Below are positions 1 to 6,967 of a DNA stretch of 6,967 nucleotides, in pieces (within the stretch, counting starts at the first letter, position 1; every line of letters starts with the position of its first letter). Under the pieces are notes generated by a model. The model was not told the DNA's origin and made no database searches. It was given only the letters and a program-made list of their open reading frames with translations. The translations under genes and the position numbers were made by a program. This stretch comes from CAYSIX01 sp964431205. Lineage in GTDB: Bacteria; Planctomycetota; Phycisphaerae; Phycisphaerales; Phycisphaeraceae. The stretch covers positions 1-6,967 of the forward strand of contig CAYSIX010000216.1 in the NCBI GenBank assembly GCA_964431205.1. Reading direction: 5' to 3'.

Positions 1-76
1 CGCAGCCGACGAGGGCGATCGCGACAAGCGTTGCGACGCAGACATCGAGCGGGACGGGAGCGTGGCGGCGGGACAT
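1..76 (-). CDS. nosL: Lipoprotein N-terminus, probable NosL copper chaperone (partial)
   Basis: Only the first 25 codons are in the window; the gene runs off the low-coordinate end. The product starts MSRRHAPVPL, continues into a short hydrophobic stretch and reaches Cys25 in the lipobox-like sequence LVGC, so it looks like a lipoprotein signal peptide processed by signal peptidase II. The ATG overlaps the nosY stop by one base (TGATG), and an AGGAG Shine-Dalgarno lies 7 nt upstream, which fixes this start. NosL is a known periplasm-facing lipoprotein that delivers Cu(I) to NosD/NosZ during assembly of the copper sites, and nosL commonly follows nosY. The lipoprotein call is read from sequence. 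The NosL identity is inferred from gene order, because the metal-binding domain is outside the window. Confidence 0.72.
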   Translation of the reverse strand, partial: MSRRHAPVPLDVCVATLVAIALVGC

Positions 77-915
77 CACTCGGCTCCTCTGCGTATGAAG
101 ACATAATGAGCGGCAATCAGCGGCAGGACGACCCAGGCGGCGAGCGCGGCGGCGAAGATCGCGCTCACCCAGGAGCCGAAGCGCTGCGTGGCGTAGAGTG
201 TCGCGGGCCCGAACACGTCGAGCGTGGCGTGGATCCCGCTGAGCACGGACATCTTGAAGACCTGCAACGGGTTGATCAGGCAGAGGTGGAACAGCTCGTC
301 GGCGCGGAGCTTGAAGGCGATGGAGCTGGCCATGAGCCCCAGGTCGCTCAGCAGCGTGAGGCCGAGCCAGAGGATGATCGACACGCCGATGGCCAGCGAC
401 GCGCGGCGGGCGAGGACGGACACGAGCAACCCGACGCTGAGCATGGCCAGCGCGAGGACGAACGTGAGGGCGACGAGGAGGATGTAGCTGCCGGCCTCGG
501 TGGCGCCGCCGCGCGAGGCGATGACCAGCCCGCTGGCGCCGAAGCCGACCAGCAGCGCGGCGAGCAGCGCGGCGGCGAGCCCCAGGTACTTGCCCGTGAG
601 GACTTCGGCGCGCCCGACGGGTTGCGAGAGCAGGTAGGCGAGGGTGCCGCGTTCACGTTCGGCGGCGACGCTGCCGGCGGCGATGTTCAGCGCCATCAGC
701 GGGACGATCAGCAGCACCAGGTTGACCAGCCCGGCGGTGGTCCGGCCGAACCCGGCGAACCCGGCGGTGTCGGTGCCGGCCAGCGACAGGTAGCTCAAGC
801 CCAGCGACAGCACGCCGAACGCGGCGGTGTAGAGCCAGAACCAGCGGTTGCGCAGCGAGTCGCGGACTTCCTTGTGCGCGATGATCAGGATGTTGCGGGG
901 GCTGGGCATGGTCAT
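76..915 (-). CDS. nosY: NosY, ABC-2 type permease of the NosDFY maturation complex
   Basis: This 279-residue integral membrane protein has about six predicted helices (roughly residues 24-44, 60-82, 110-134, 143-168, 172-196 and 248-270), the usual NosY size and topology. The segment ERERGTLAYLLSQPVGR (86-102) is the cytoplasmic coupling motif of ABC-2 permeases, and INPLQVFKM (214-222) is typical of NosY. In known systems a NosY dimer carries NosF on its cytoplasmic face and NosD on its periplasmic face, and the complex is required for CuZ assembly in NosZ. The ATG overlaps the stop of the nosF frame as ATGA, with a GGAAGG ribosome binding site just upstream, so translation is probably coupled. 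A second Met at codon 3 is a possible alternative start. No helix appears missing. Confidence 0.93.
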   Translation of the reverse strand: MTMPSPRNILIIAHKEVRDSLRNRWFWLYTAAFGVLSLGLSYLSLAGTDTAGFAGFGRTTAGLVNLVLLIVPLMALNIAAGSVAAERERGTLAYLLSQPVGRAEVLTGKYLGLAAALLAALLVGFGASGLVIASRGGATEAGSYILLVALTFVLALAMLSVGLLVSVLARRASLAIGVSIILWLGLTLLSDLGLMASSIAFKLRADELFHLCLINPLQVFKMSVLSGIHATLDVFGPATLYATQRFGSWVSAIFAAALAAWVVLPLIAAHYVFIRRGAE

Positions 916-1829
916 GCGTCACCTTCCGTTGTCTGATGGTTCGTGGGGCCGCCGCTTTCCAGATCGAAGCTGGCGACGGTGATGCCCGAGGCGGCCAGGG
1001 CGTGGATCGGCTCGGCTTTGCGTGCGGGCGAGACGTGGACGTACACGCCGCGGCCGTTCGGCTCGGCGTCGAAGCCGGCGGCGCGCAGCGCGTCGGTCAC
1101 CCGCGAGGTCGGCTCACCCTCGACCACCAGCCTCAGCCGCGAGCGCAACCCGATCGTGTCGGCCAGACGATGCGGCGGCGTCTCGGCCACCCGCCGACCC
1201 GCGTCCAGCACCACCACGCGGTCCGCCAGCGCCTCGACCTCGTCCAGCCGGTGCGACGTGAACAGAATCGCCTTGCCGCGCGAACGCAAGCCCCGCAGCA
1301 ACGCCATGAAGTCCCGTCGCGCCGCCGCGTCCAGGCTCGACGTGATCTCGTCCGGCACGAGCAGCGGCGGATCTGCCAGCAGCGCACAGGCCAGCGCCAA
1401 CCGCTGCTTCATCCCGCCGGACAACGCCGCGACGCGCTTGCGCCGATGCGTCGTCAGGCCGACGTCTTCCAGCACCGTGTCCACGCGCGACGCCGGCACG
1501 CGCTTGAGCCGTGCGAAAAACAGCACGATCTCGCGCGTGCGCCACTCGTCGTAGAACGCCTGCTCCTGCGGGACGTACCCGAGCATGCGGCGGACCTGCT
1601 TGCCCTCACGGCCCAGGTCGTGCCCGCAGACGTGCACGTCGCCGACGCATCGCAGCAGCCCGAGCACGCAGCGGATCGCCGTCGTCTTGCCCGCGCCGTT
1701 GACCCCCCACAGGGCGACCGCCTCGCCGCGGCGCACCTCCAGGTCCAGGCCGTCCACCGCGGTGAACCGGCCGAACCGCTTGGTCAACCGGTGGACCGAC
1801 AGCACAACGTCGTCGTGTCGATCGTTCAT
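912..1829 (-). CDS. nosF: NosF ATPase (C-terminal part of the fused frame, or separately initiated)
   Basis: If started at the internal ATG at 1829, the product is 305 residues, a normal NosF length. All ABC ATPase elements are present in order: Walker A GVNGAGKT (42-49), Q-loop Gln88 in VPQEQ, signature LSGGMKQR (137-144), Walker B and D-loop LLVPDEITSSLD (156-167) and H-loop His193 in TSHR. The Walker B region is odd: Pro precedes the catalytic Asp-Glu and Ile replaces the usual Pro of DEPT. NosF powers the NosDFY complex from the cytoplasm, supporting copper-site maturation of NosZ. The start is supported by AGGAG six bases upstream of the ATG and by product length. The frame is nevertheless continuous with nosD, so a single 810-residue protein is equally compatible with the DNA. 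The gene ends in an ATGA overlap with nosY. Confidence 0.85.
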   Translation of the reverse strand: MNDRHDDVVLSVHRLTKRFGRFTAVDGLDLEVRRGEAVALWGVNGAGKTTAIRCVLGLLRCVGDVHVCGHDLGREGKQVRRMLGYVPQEQAFYDEWRTREIVLFFARLKRVPASRVDTVLEDVGLTTHRRKRVAALSGGMKQRLALACALLADPPLLVPDEITSSLDAAARRDFMALLRGLRSRGKAILFTSHRLDEVEALADRVVVLDAGRRVAETPPHRLADTIGLRSRLRLVVEGEPTSRVTDALRAAGFDAEPNGRGVYVHVSPARKAEPIHALAASGITVASFDLESGGPTNHQTTEGDA

Positions 1830-3344
1830 GTCCAACTCCTCTTGCGTGTGTGACGCGCCGGTCGGAAAGGCCGGCGCGGCGTGGTGCGGCCCCGGGGTGG
1901 TGACACCGTTGGCCGGGGCGCGATCCGGGGTTCGACGGCCGAGCCCGCGTCCGAGCCCGCGTCCGGCCAGCGCCAGCGTGGCCCCGCCCGCGGCGAGCAG
2001 CCCCAGCCCGGCCAGCCACATCGTGTGGGTCGGGGGCGCCTGGATCGGCGGCGCGGCGATCGCCACGGGGCGCATCAGCGGCGCCGAGTCGGTCACCTTC
2101 GGCCGCGGGCGGAACGCCGGGAACGCCTCGGACGCCAGCTCGATCGCCTGCTGCGCCGGGCTGAACAGGAACAGGCGCAGCTTCGGGTCGCGATCCATGA
2201 GGTTCTCGAACAAGCTCGCGGACGTGTAGGGCACATCGCCGATGCCGTCGCCGGCGCGGTCGTACCCGCCGTAGTCGCTCCAGTAGTTGCCCCGGCCGGC
2301 GACGGTGAACTCGTTCTTGCCGTGGAAGTCGCCCGACCCGAGCACGGCGACCTGCTCGACGTTCTCGAGGAAGTTGTTGTCGCTGAACTGGTTGTGTCGG
2401 ACCATGGGCAGGAACGCGACGCCGATGTCGTTGTAGGCGATCAGGTTCTGTCGGAAGTGGTGGACGACGCCGACCGACGACGGCGAGTTGTCGAGATAGA
2501 TGCCCACGCGGTTGCCGAGGAAGCGATTGTGCTCGGCTTTGAGGCCGTCCATGTCCTTGAGGCCGACGCCGTAGCCGGACGGCCCGCGGTTGTGGATGAA
2601 GCTGTTGCGAAGGAGCGTGAGGTTGGACGAGTACATGAGGAAGGCGCCGACGGAGTTGTCGCGCAGGAGGTTGTCGGTGATGACGTTGCCGTCGCTGTAC
2701 ATGAAGTGCAGGCCGTAGCGTCCGTCGGTGACGGTGTTGTGCTGGAGGGTGACGCGATCGGAGAACCACATGACGACGTCGCGGCTGTGGTGGACGGTGT
2801 TGTGTCGGATGGCGCAGTCCTCGGAGTACCAGAGGCGGATGCCGTCGCCGCGGCGGTGCACGGGCAGTTGCTTGCCGCCGATGGTGTTGTGCTCGATGAC
2901 GGCGTCGGGCGCTTCCTTGAGGTAGACGCCGAAGAGCACGTCGGTGAGGGTGTTGTGAAGGATGCGGGCGCGCGGGGCGAGGACGGTGACGCCGGCGTTC
3001 TCACGGTCGAGGCTGTCGCCCGTGCCGCGGATGGTCAGATTCCGGATGGTCACGTCGGGCGCGGTGATGCGGACGACGTCGCCCGAGCTCCCGCCGTCGA
3101 TGACCGTGCCGGGTTCGGCGCGGGCGCCCACGAGCGTCAGCGGCTTATCGATGATGATTGAGCCGTGGAACACGCCGGCGGGCAGCTCGATCGTCTGGCC
3201 CGGTTGGGCAGCGTCGATGCGCTGCTGGATCGAGGTCGCGTCTGCTGGTGCATCGGCGGAGGCGACGAGCGCCAGCAGACCGAGCCCCGCGGCGAGCAAG
3301 CCGTGCGTCAGATTGTGGGCGATGCTTGTCATGGTCGCTCTCAC
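912..3344 (-). CDS. nosD: NosD-NosF fusion: periplasmic beta-helix protein joined to ABC ATPase
   Basis: One open frame of 810 codons covers both NosD and NosF. Residues 1-30 are a signal peptide (hydrophobic 15-28, possible ASA cleavage site). Residues about 35-375 are a right-handed beta-helix with many HNT-type turns (for example 130, 152, 181, 202). The family motif GNYWSDYGGYDRAGDGIGD starts at 352, and FSPAQQAIELASEAFPAFRP starts at 394. A single transmembrane helix lies near 442-460, followed by a Gly/Arg/Pro-rich linker to about 505 and then the ATPase (506-810). NosD receives copper from NosL and docks on NosZ in known systems. The topology is sensible: a periplasmic NosD, one helix, then a cytoplasmic ATPase. 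NosD and NosF are normally separate proteins, so this may be a genuine fusion or a frameshift that removed the nosD stop. The start is GTG, giving Arg2 in the n-region; an ATG four codons later (3332) is the alternative. Neither has a strong Shine-Dalgarno. Confidence 0.85.
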   Translation of the reverse strand: MRATMTSIAHNLTHGLLAAGLGLLALVASADAPADATSIQQRIDAAQPGQTIELPAGVFHGSIIIDKPLTLVGARAEPGTVIDGGSSGDVVRITAPDVTIRNLTIRGTGDSLDRENAGVTVLAPRARILHNTLTDVLFGVYLKEAPDAVIEHNTIGGKQLPVHRRGDGIRLWYSEDCAIRHNTVHHSRDVVMWFSDRVTLQHNTVTDGRYGLHFMYSDGNVITDNLLRDNSVGAFLMYSSNLTLLRNSFIHNRGPSGYGVGLKDMDGLKAEHNRFLGNRVGIYLDNSPSSVGVVHHFRQNLIAYNDIGVAFLPMVRHNQFSDNNFLENVEQVAVLGSGDFHGKNEFTVAGRGNYWSDYGGYDRAGDGIGDVPYTSASLFENLMDRDPKLRLFLFSPAQQAIELASEAFPAFRPRPKVTDSAPLMRPVAIAAPPIQAPPTHTMWLAGLGLLAAGGATLALAGRGLGRGLGRRTPDRAPANGVTTPGPHHAAPAFPTGASHTQEELDMNDRHDDVVLSVHRLTKRFGRFTAVDGLDLEVRRGEAVALWGVNGAGKTTAIRCVLGLLRCVGDVHVCGHDLGREGKQVRRMLGYVPQEQAFYDEWRTREIVLFFARLKRVPASRVDTVLEDVGLTTHRRKRVAALSGGMKQRLALACALLADPPLLVPDEITSSLDAAARRDFMALLRGLRSRGKAILFTSHRLDEVEALADRVVVLDAGRRVAETPPHRLADTIGLRSRLRLVVEGEPTSRVTDALRAAGFDAEPNGRGVYVHVSPARKAEPIHALAASGITVASFDLESGGPTNHQTTEGDA
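1826..1840 (-). promoter_or_regulatory. Internal ribosome binding site and ATGA at the nosD/nosF junction
   Basis: On the minus strand AGGAG (1840-1836) is followed by six bases and then ATG (1829-1827), giving a textbook translation start inside the fused nosD-nosF frame. The same ATG is part of ATGA, whose TGA lies in the +1 frame relative to nosD. This is the normal appearance of two separate, overlapping genes, so nosF may be initiated independently here even though no in-frame stop separates it from nosD. Confidence 0.7.
1941..1964. repeat. 12-bp direct tandem repeat, two copies, in the NosD-NosF linker
   Basis: The unit gagcccgcgtcc occurs twice in direct succession (1941-1952 and 1953-1964). 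On the coding strand it encodes part of GRGLGRGLGR immediately after the NosD transmembrane helix. The unit is a multiple of three, so gain or loss of a copy would not shift the frame. It marks the linker as recently changed, low-complexity sequence. Confidence 0.85.
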
Positions 3345-3390
3345 AGGGGCGAAGCGGCGGCGGGGTCACGCCTCGGCGCGTGTCAGGCGC
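3345..3390. other. 46-nt gap between the pseudopilin gene and nosD
   Basis: This is the only gap in the operon downstream of the NosB-like gene. It is GC-rich with no recognisable promoter. A short inverted repeat, cacgc and gcgtg around a 6-nt loop (3367-3382), is too weak and lacks a T-run, so it is not called a terminator. Confidence 0.5.
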
Positions 3391-4089
3391 TCAACGGCGC
3401 GTCGGCTCATACCAGTTCACCCGCGGCTCGGCGCCGGGGTGCTGTTGCCACGTCTCGTCGAACGGATGGTTGGCGGCGTGGCCGTCGGTGAACACGTAGT
3501 TGGCCGTCTGCTTGTGCCGGTCGAAGGCGATGGTCCTGGGTCGCTGCGTGGCCGCGTCCCATTGGCGGCTCTGCATCATCGCGTTGGGCACAGCCGGCGG
3601 ATCACCCCAGTACATGGGCATGAAGTGATCTATGGCGACGTCTTCGGTCACCTCCGCGGCGATGACGGTTTCAGCCGGCCGTGTAACCTGCGCCGGCGTG
3701 ATGCCGAAGTGCGGCGGGTGGTTTGGCGTGAAGTAGGCGTTGATCCCGTAGGACGAGATCCGCGGCATCATCGCCGCCTCCCAGTTCTCGCTCGCGTCGG
3801 CCGGGCAGACGTACACGTCCAGGGCGGCGACGTACGGCCGGGTCAGGTGGATCCACGACGTCTCGGGCGGGGCGGTCATCGGCATCCGCGCGGTCGGGTA
3901 GAAGCCCCGGGCGTCGTCACCGGCGTACATCTCCATCACCAGCGCGATGGTGCGCGTGTGGGAGAGACACTTGACGGTGTCGGCCGCCGCCCGCGCAGCG
4001 CTCAGGGCCGGCATCATCAGCCCGATCAGCACCGCGATGACCGAGATCACCACCAGCAGTTCGATCAGCGTGAACGCTCGCCGTTTCAT
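3391..4089 (-). CDS. Type II pseudopilin-like protein with H-X9-DG motif, inside the nos operon
   Basis: This 232-residue protein begins MKRRA followed by FTLIELLVVISVIAVLIGLM, a class III prepilin signal: basic leader, predicted prepilin peptidase cut before Phe6, Glu at +5 and a hydrophobic helix to about residue 28. It has two cysteines (41 and 95, the latter in YVCPAD) and near its end His192 with DG at 202-203, an exact H-X9-DG spacing. This architecture matches the large prepilin-like families of planctomycetes and relatives, whose roles are mostly unknown. Its ATG overlaps the stop of the NosB-like gene as ATGA, with AAGGAG 7 nt upstream, so it is translationally coupled to a nos accessory gene. 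The frame is open much further upstream, but that part is an antisense-free shadow of the NosB-like gene. Methionines are frequent and often paired (52/54, 69/71, 107/108, 157/159, 171/172). A role in N2O respiration is inference from position only. Confidence 0.85.
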   Translation of the reverse strand: MKRRAFTLIELLVVISVIAVLIGLMMPALSAARAAADTVKCLSHTRTIALVMEMYAGDDARGFYPTARMPMTAPPETSWIHLTRPYVAALDVYVCPADASENWEAAMMPRISSYGINAYFTPNHPPHFGITPAQVTRPAETVIAAEVTEDVAIDHFMPMYWGDPPAVPNAMMQSRQWDAATQRPRTIAFDRHKQTANYVFTDGHAANHPFDETWQQHPGAEPRVNWYEPTRR

Positions 4090-4784
4090 GATTCGTCTCC
4101 TTGTGCCTTGGTTTGGCCGTTGCCGCCCAGCTCGCGACGGCGCCGATCGACCAGCGGCTTGTAGGCGGCGCGGTGGAACCAAAGCGCCGCCAGCACGACG
4201 CACGACGCCACGCTTGCGAGGATCAGCCCGACGTCGGCCCGAGCCACGGTCGTGAACTGGCCGACCTTGCCCGTGCCCAGCACGGGCGGCGTGAACGGCT
4301 TGATGGCGCTGGACAGCGGCGCGGTCGGGTCCAGGTTCTGCCCGAACGTGCTCATCCAGTAGTAGAGGTCCAGCAGGAAGAACGGCGGGAAGAGGATCAC
4401 CGGCAGGGCCAGCAGCGCGGCCCACGGGCTGTGCGTGACGATCGAGGCGGCCAGCAGCATCGCCAGGGCGCTGACCATGTAGATCGCCAGCGACCGTTCG
4501 AGCTGCGCCGCCTCGCCGAGCGGCCGCATGCCGATGTAATGGTTCAACCCGTCGATCTCCTCGACGTCCCCCTCGAGCCGGTTGAGGTACGCCTCCACGT
4601 ACAGCCCGCCTGGGTACTGCGGGGCCTGGAGCGTCATGTTCCAGTACGGCAGGAAGATCGAGATGACCAGCAGCAGCGCCGCCAGCAGCAGCAGCAGCGT
4701 GGGCATCAGGTAGCGCACGGGGCGTTGCTGCAGCTCGTCGAGCGGAACGCGGGGCCCGAGGATCTTTTCGAGTTTGGCGTTCAT
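4086..4784 (-). CDS. NosB-like four-helix membrane protein linked to clade II nosZ
   Basis: This 232-residue protein has four predicted transmembrane helices (about 25-47, 98-117, 122-143 and 184-204). The loop between the first two carries LPYWNMTLQAPQYPGGL (45-61) and DGLNHYIGMRPL (78-89), and the loop before the last carries GQNLDPTAPLSSAIKPF (148-164) and a nearby GTGKVGQFTT. I recognise the APQYP...GLNHYIGM pattern as typical of membrane proteins encoded next to Sec-type nosZ in clade II clusters, where the gene after nosZ is called nosB in the Wolinella cluster. Equating the two is tentative, so no symbol is given. Its function is not established; a role in electron transfer to NosZ or in its maturation is possible. 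It follows nosZ after 141 nt, starts at an ATG with AGGT six bases upstream, and ends in an ATGA overlap with the pseudopilin gene. The C-terminus is basic and probably cytoplasmic. Confidence 0.8.
   Translation of the reverse strand: MNAKLEKILGPRVPLDELQQRPVRYLMPTLLLLLAALLLVISIFLPYWNMTLQAPQYPGGLYVEAYLNRLEGDVEEIDGLNHYIGMRPLGEAAQLERSLAIYMVSALAMLLAASIVTHSPWAALLALPVILFPPFFLLDLYYWMSTFGQNLDPTAPLSSAIKPFTPPVLGTGKVGQFTTVARADVGLILASVASCVVLAALWFHRAAYKPLVDRRRRELGGNGQTKAQGDES
4668..4697. repeat. CAG/CTG trinucleotide runs encoding the poly-Leu first helix
   Basis: Three CAG units (4668-4676) and five CAG units (4683-4697) flank two GCC units on the plus strand. On the coding strand these are CTG codons for the leucine-rich part of helix 1 in the NosB-like protein. 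Copy changes would alter helix length without shifting frame. This is probably just codon bias in a leucine run. Confidence 0.6.
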
Positions 4785-4925
4785 GGCGTGACCTGTCGGG
4801 TCGGTGCGCTTCGGTGAGCGCGGGGTCGGTCGAAACCGTGAGAGCCGCGTTGGCGACTCCCACGGGGGGATAGGGGGCGATGCCGGACGGTCGAGCGGTG
4901 TGTCGCGCGCCGTCCGCCGGCGGGC
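4785..4925. other. 141-nt intergenic region between nosZ and the NosB-like gene
   Basis: No gene was found here. A frame stays open across it on the minus strand, but it has no convincing start. It contains the two palindromic elements annotated separately, two guanine runs on the plus strand (about 4864-4877) and the weak ribosome binding site of the NosB-like gene (AGGT at 4794-4791). I see no sigma70-like promoter. It is the longest gap within the operon. Confidence 0.6.
4884..4923 (-). terminator. Inverted repeat and palindrome just after nosZ; possible stem-loop
   Basis: cggacgg (4884-4890) and ccgtccg (4910-4916) form a 7-bp stem with a 19-nt loop that can itself pair gcg (4895-4897) with cgc (4904-4906). 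Next to it ccgccggcgg (4914-4923) is a perfect 10-bp palindrome ending two bases from the nosZ stop codon. There is no T-run, so this is not a standard Rho-independent terminator. It could attenuate downstream expression or protect the nosZ transcript end. Confidence 0.3.
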
Positions 4926-6926
<2,001 letters not shown>

Positions 6927-6967
6927 GTCACCTGTCCTTTCTTCCAACCCCGCGGGGCGGGTGGTGC
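6927..6967 (-). promoter_or_regulatory. nosZ leader with ribosome binding site
   Basis: The Shine-Dalgarno AAAGGA (6940-6935) precedes the nosZ ATG by 8 nt and decides the start over the upstream TTG. A short palindrome, ccccgcgggg, lies around 6948-6957. The window ends too soon to show a promoter or an FNR/CRP-type site. Confidence 0.6.

Noticed and set aside
31..936. Long plus-strand open frame opposite nosY
   Set aside because: Low-complexity Arg/Gly/Glu-rich translation with no family resemblance; it mirrors nosY, as expected at high GC. The same applies to the plus-strand frames at 936-1853, 1881-3161, 2962-4164 and 4101-4817.
2690..3000. Recurrent gtgttgt words on the plus strand as a DNA repeat array
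   Set aside because: They are the reverse complement of His-Asn-Thr codons in the beta-helix turns of NosD, at irregular spacing and with divergent flanks; protein repeats rather than a CRISPR or DNA element.
3367..3382. Small hairpin between the pseudopilin gene and nosD as a terminator
   Set aside because: Only a 5-bp stem with no T-run, in very GC-rich DNA where such pairs arise by chance.
4090..4863. N-terminal extension of the pseudopilin frame upstream of its ATG at 4089
   Set aside because: The translation is Ala/Arg-rich shadow sequence of the NosB-like gene in another frame. The prepilin leader, ribosome binding site and ATGA overlap all place the start at 4089.
6927..6947. Seven-residue N-terminal extension of NosZ from a TTG codon
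   Set aside because: It would cover the ribosome binding site and place acidic residues ahead of the signal peptide; the ATG at 6926 is better supported.

Overview
This is a GC-rich window that holds most of a nitrous oxide reductase (nos) operon. All real genes lie on the minus strand, so transcription runs from high to low coordinates. The likely host is a Planctomycetota-type bacterium, possibly Phycisphaerae-like. That rests mainly on one gene: a type II pseudopilin-like protein with a very regular FTLIELLVVI N-terminus and an H-X9-DG motif, a family abundant in planctomycetes and their relatives. The nosZ gene is of the clade II (Sec-exported) type, which fits a non-proteobacterial host. 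The taxonomic call is inference.

Layout in transcription order: nosZ (6926-4926), the catalytic multicopper N2O reductase with all seven CuZ histidines and a complete CuA motif; a 141-nt gap with palindromic sequence; a four-helix membrane protein of the NosB-like type (4784-4086); a pseudopilin-like gene coupled to it by an ATGA overlap (4089-3391); a 46-nt gap; one continuous reading frame (3344-912) encoding NosD followed by NosF; nosY (915-76), overlapping nosF by ATGA; and the first 25 codons of a lipoprotein gene (76-1), most likely nosL, overlapping nosY by one base.

NosZ reduces N2O to N2 in the periplasm. NosD (periplasmic beta-helix), NosF (cytoplasmic ATPase) and NosY (membrane permease) form the NosDFY complex needed to mature the copper sites of NosZ, with NosL as the outer-leaflet copper chaperone. 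The NosB-like protein is a conserved partner of clade II nosZ without a settled role. No cytochrome c, nosG/nosH ferredoxin or nosR gene lies between these genes.

Two things do not fit a standard nos operon. First, nosD and nosF are joined in frame with no stop codon, yet the junction keeps a strong Shine-Dalgarno sequence, an ATG and an out-of-frame TGA in ATGA arrangement. This is either a real fusion or a one-base frameshift, biological or technical. Second, a pseudopilin-like protein with several paired methionines sits inside the operon, with coupled translation, between two nos accessory genes.
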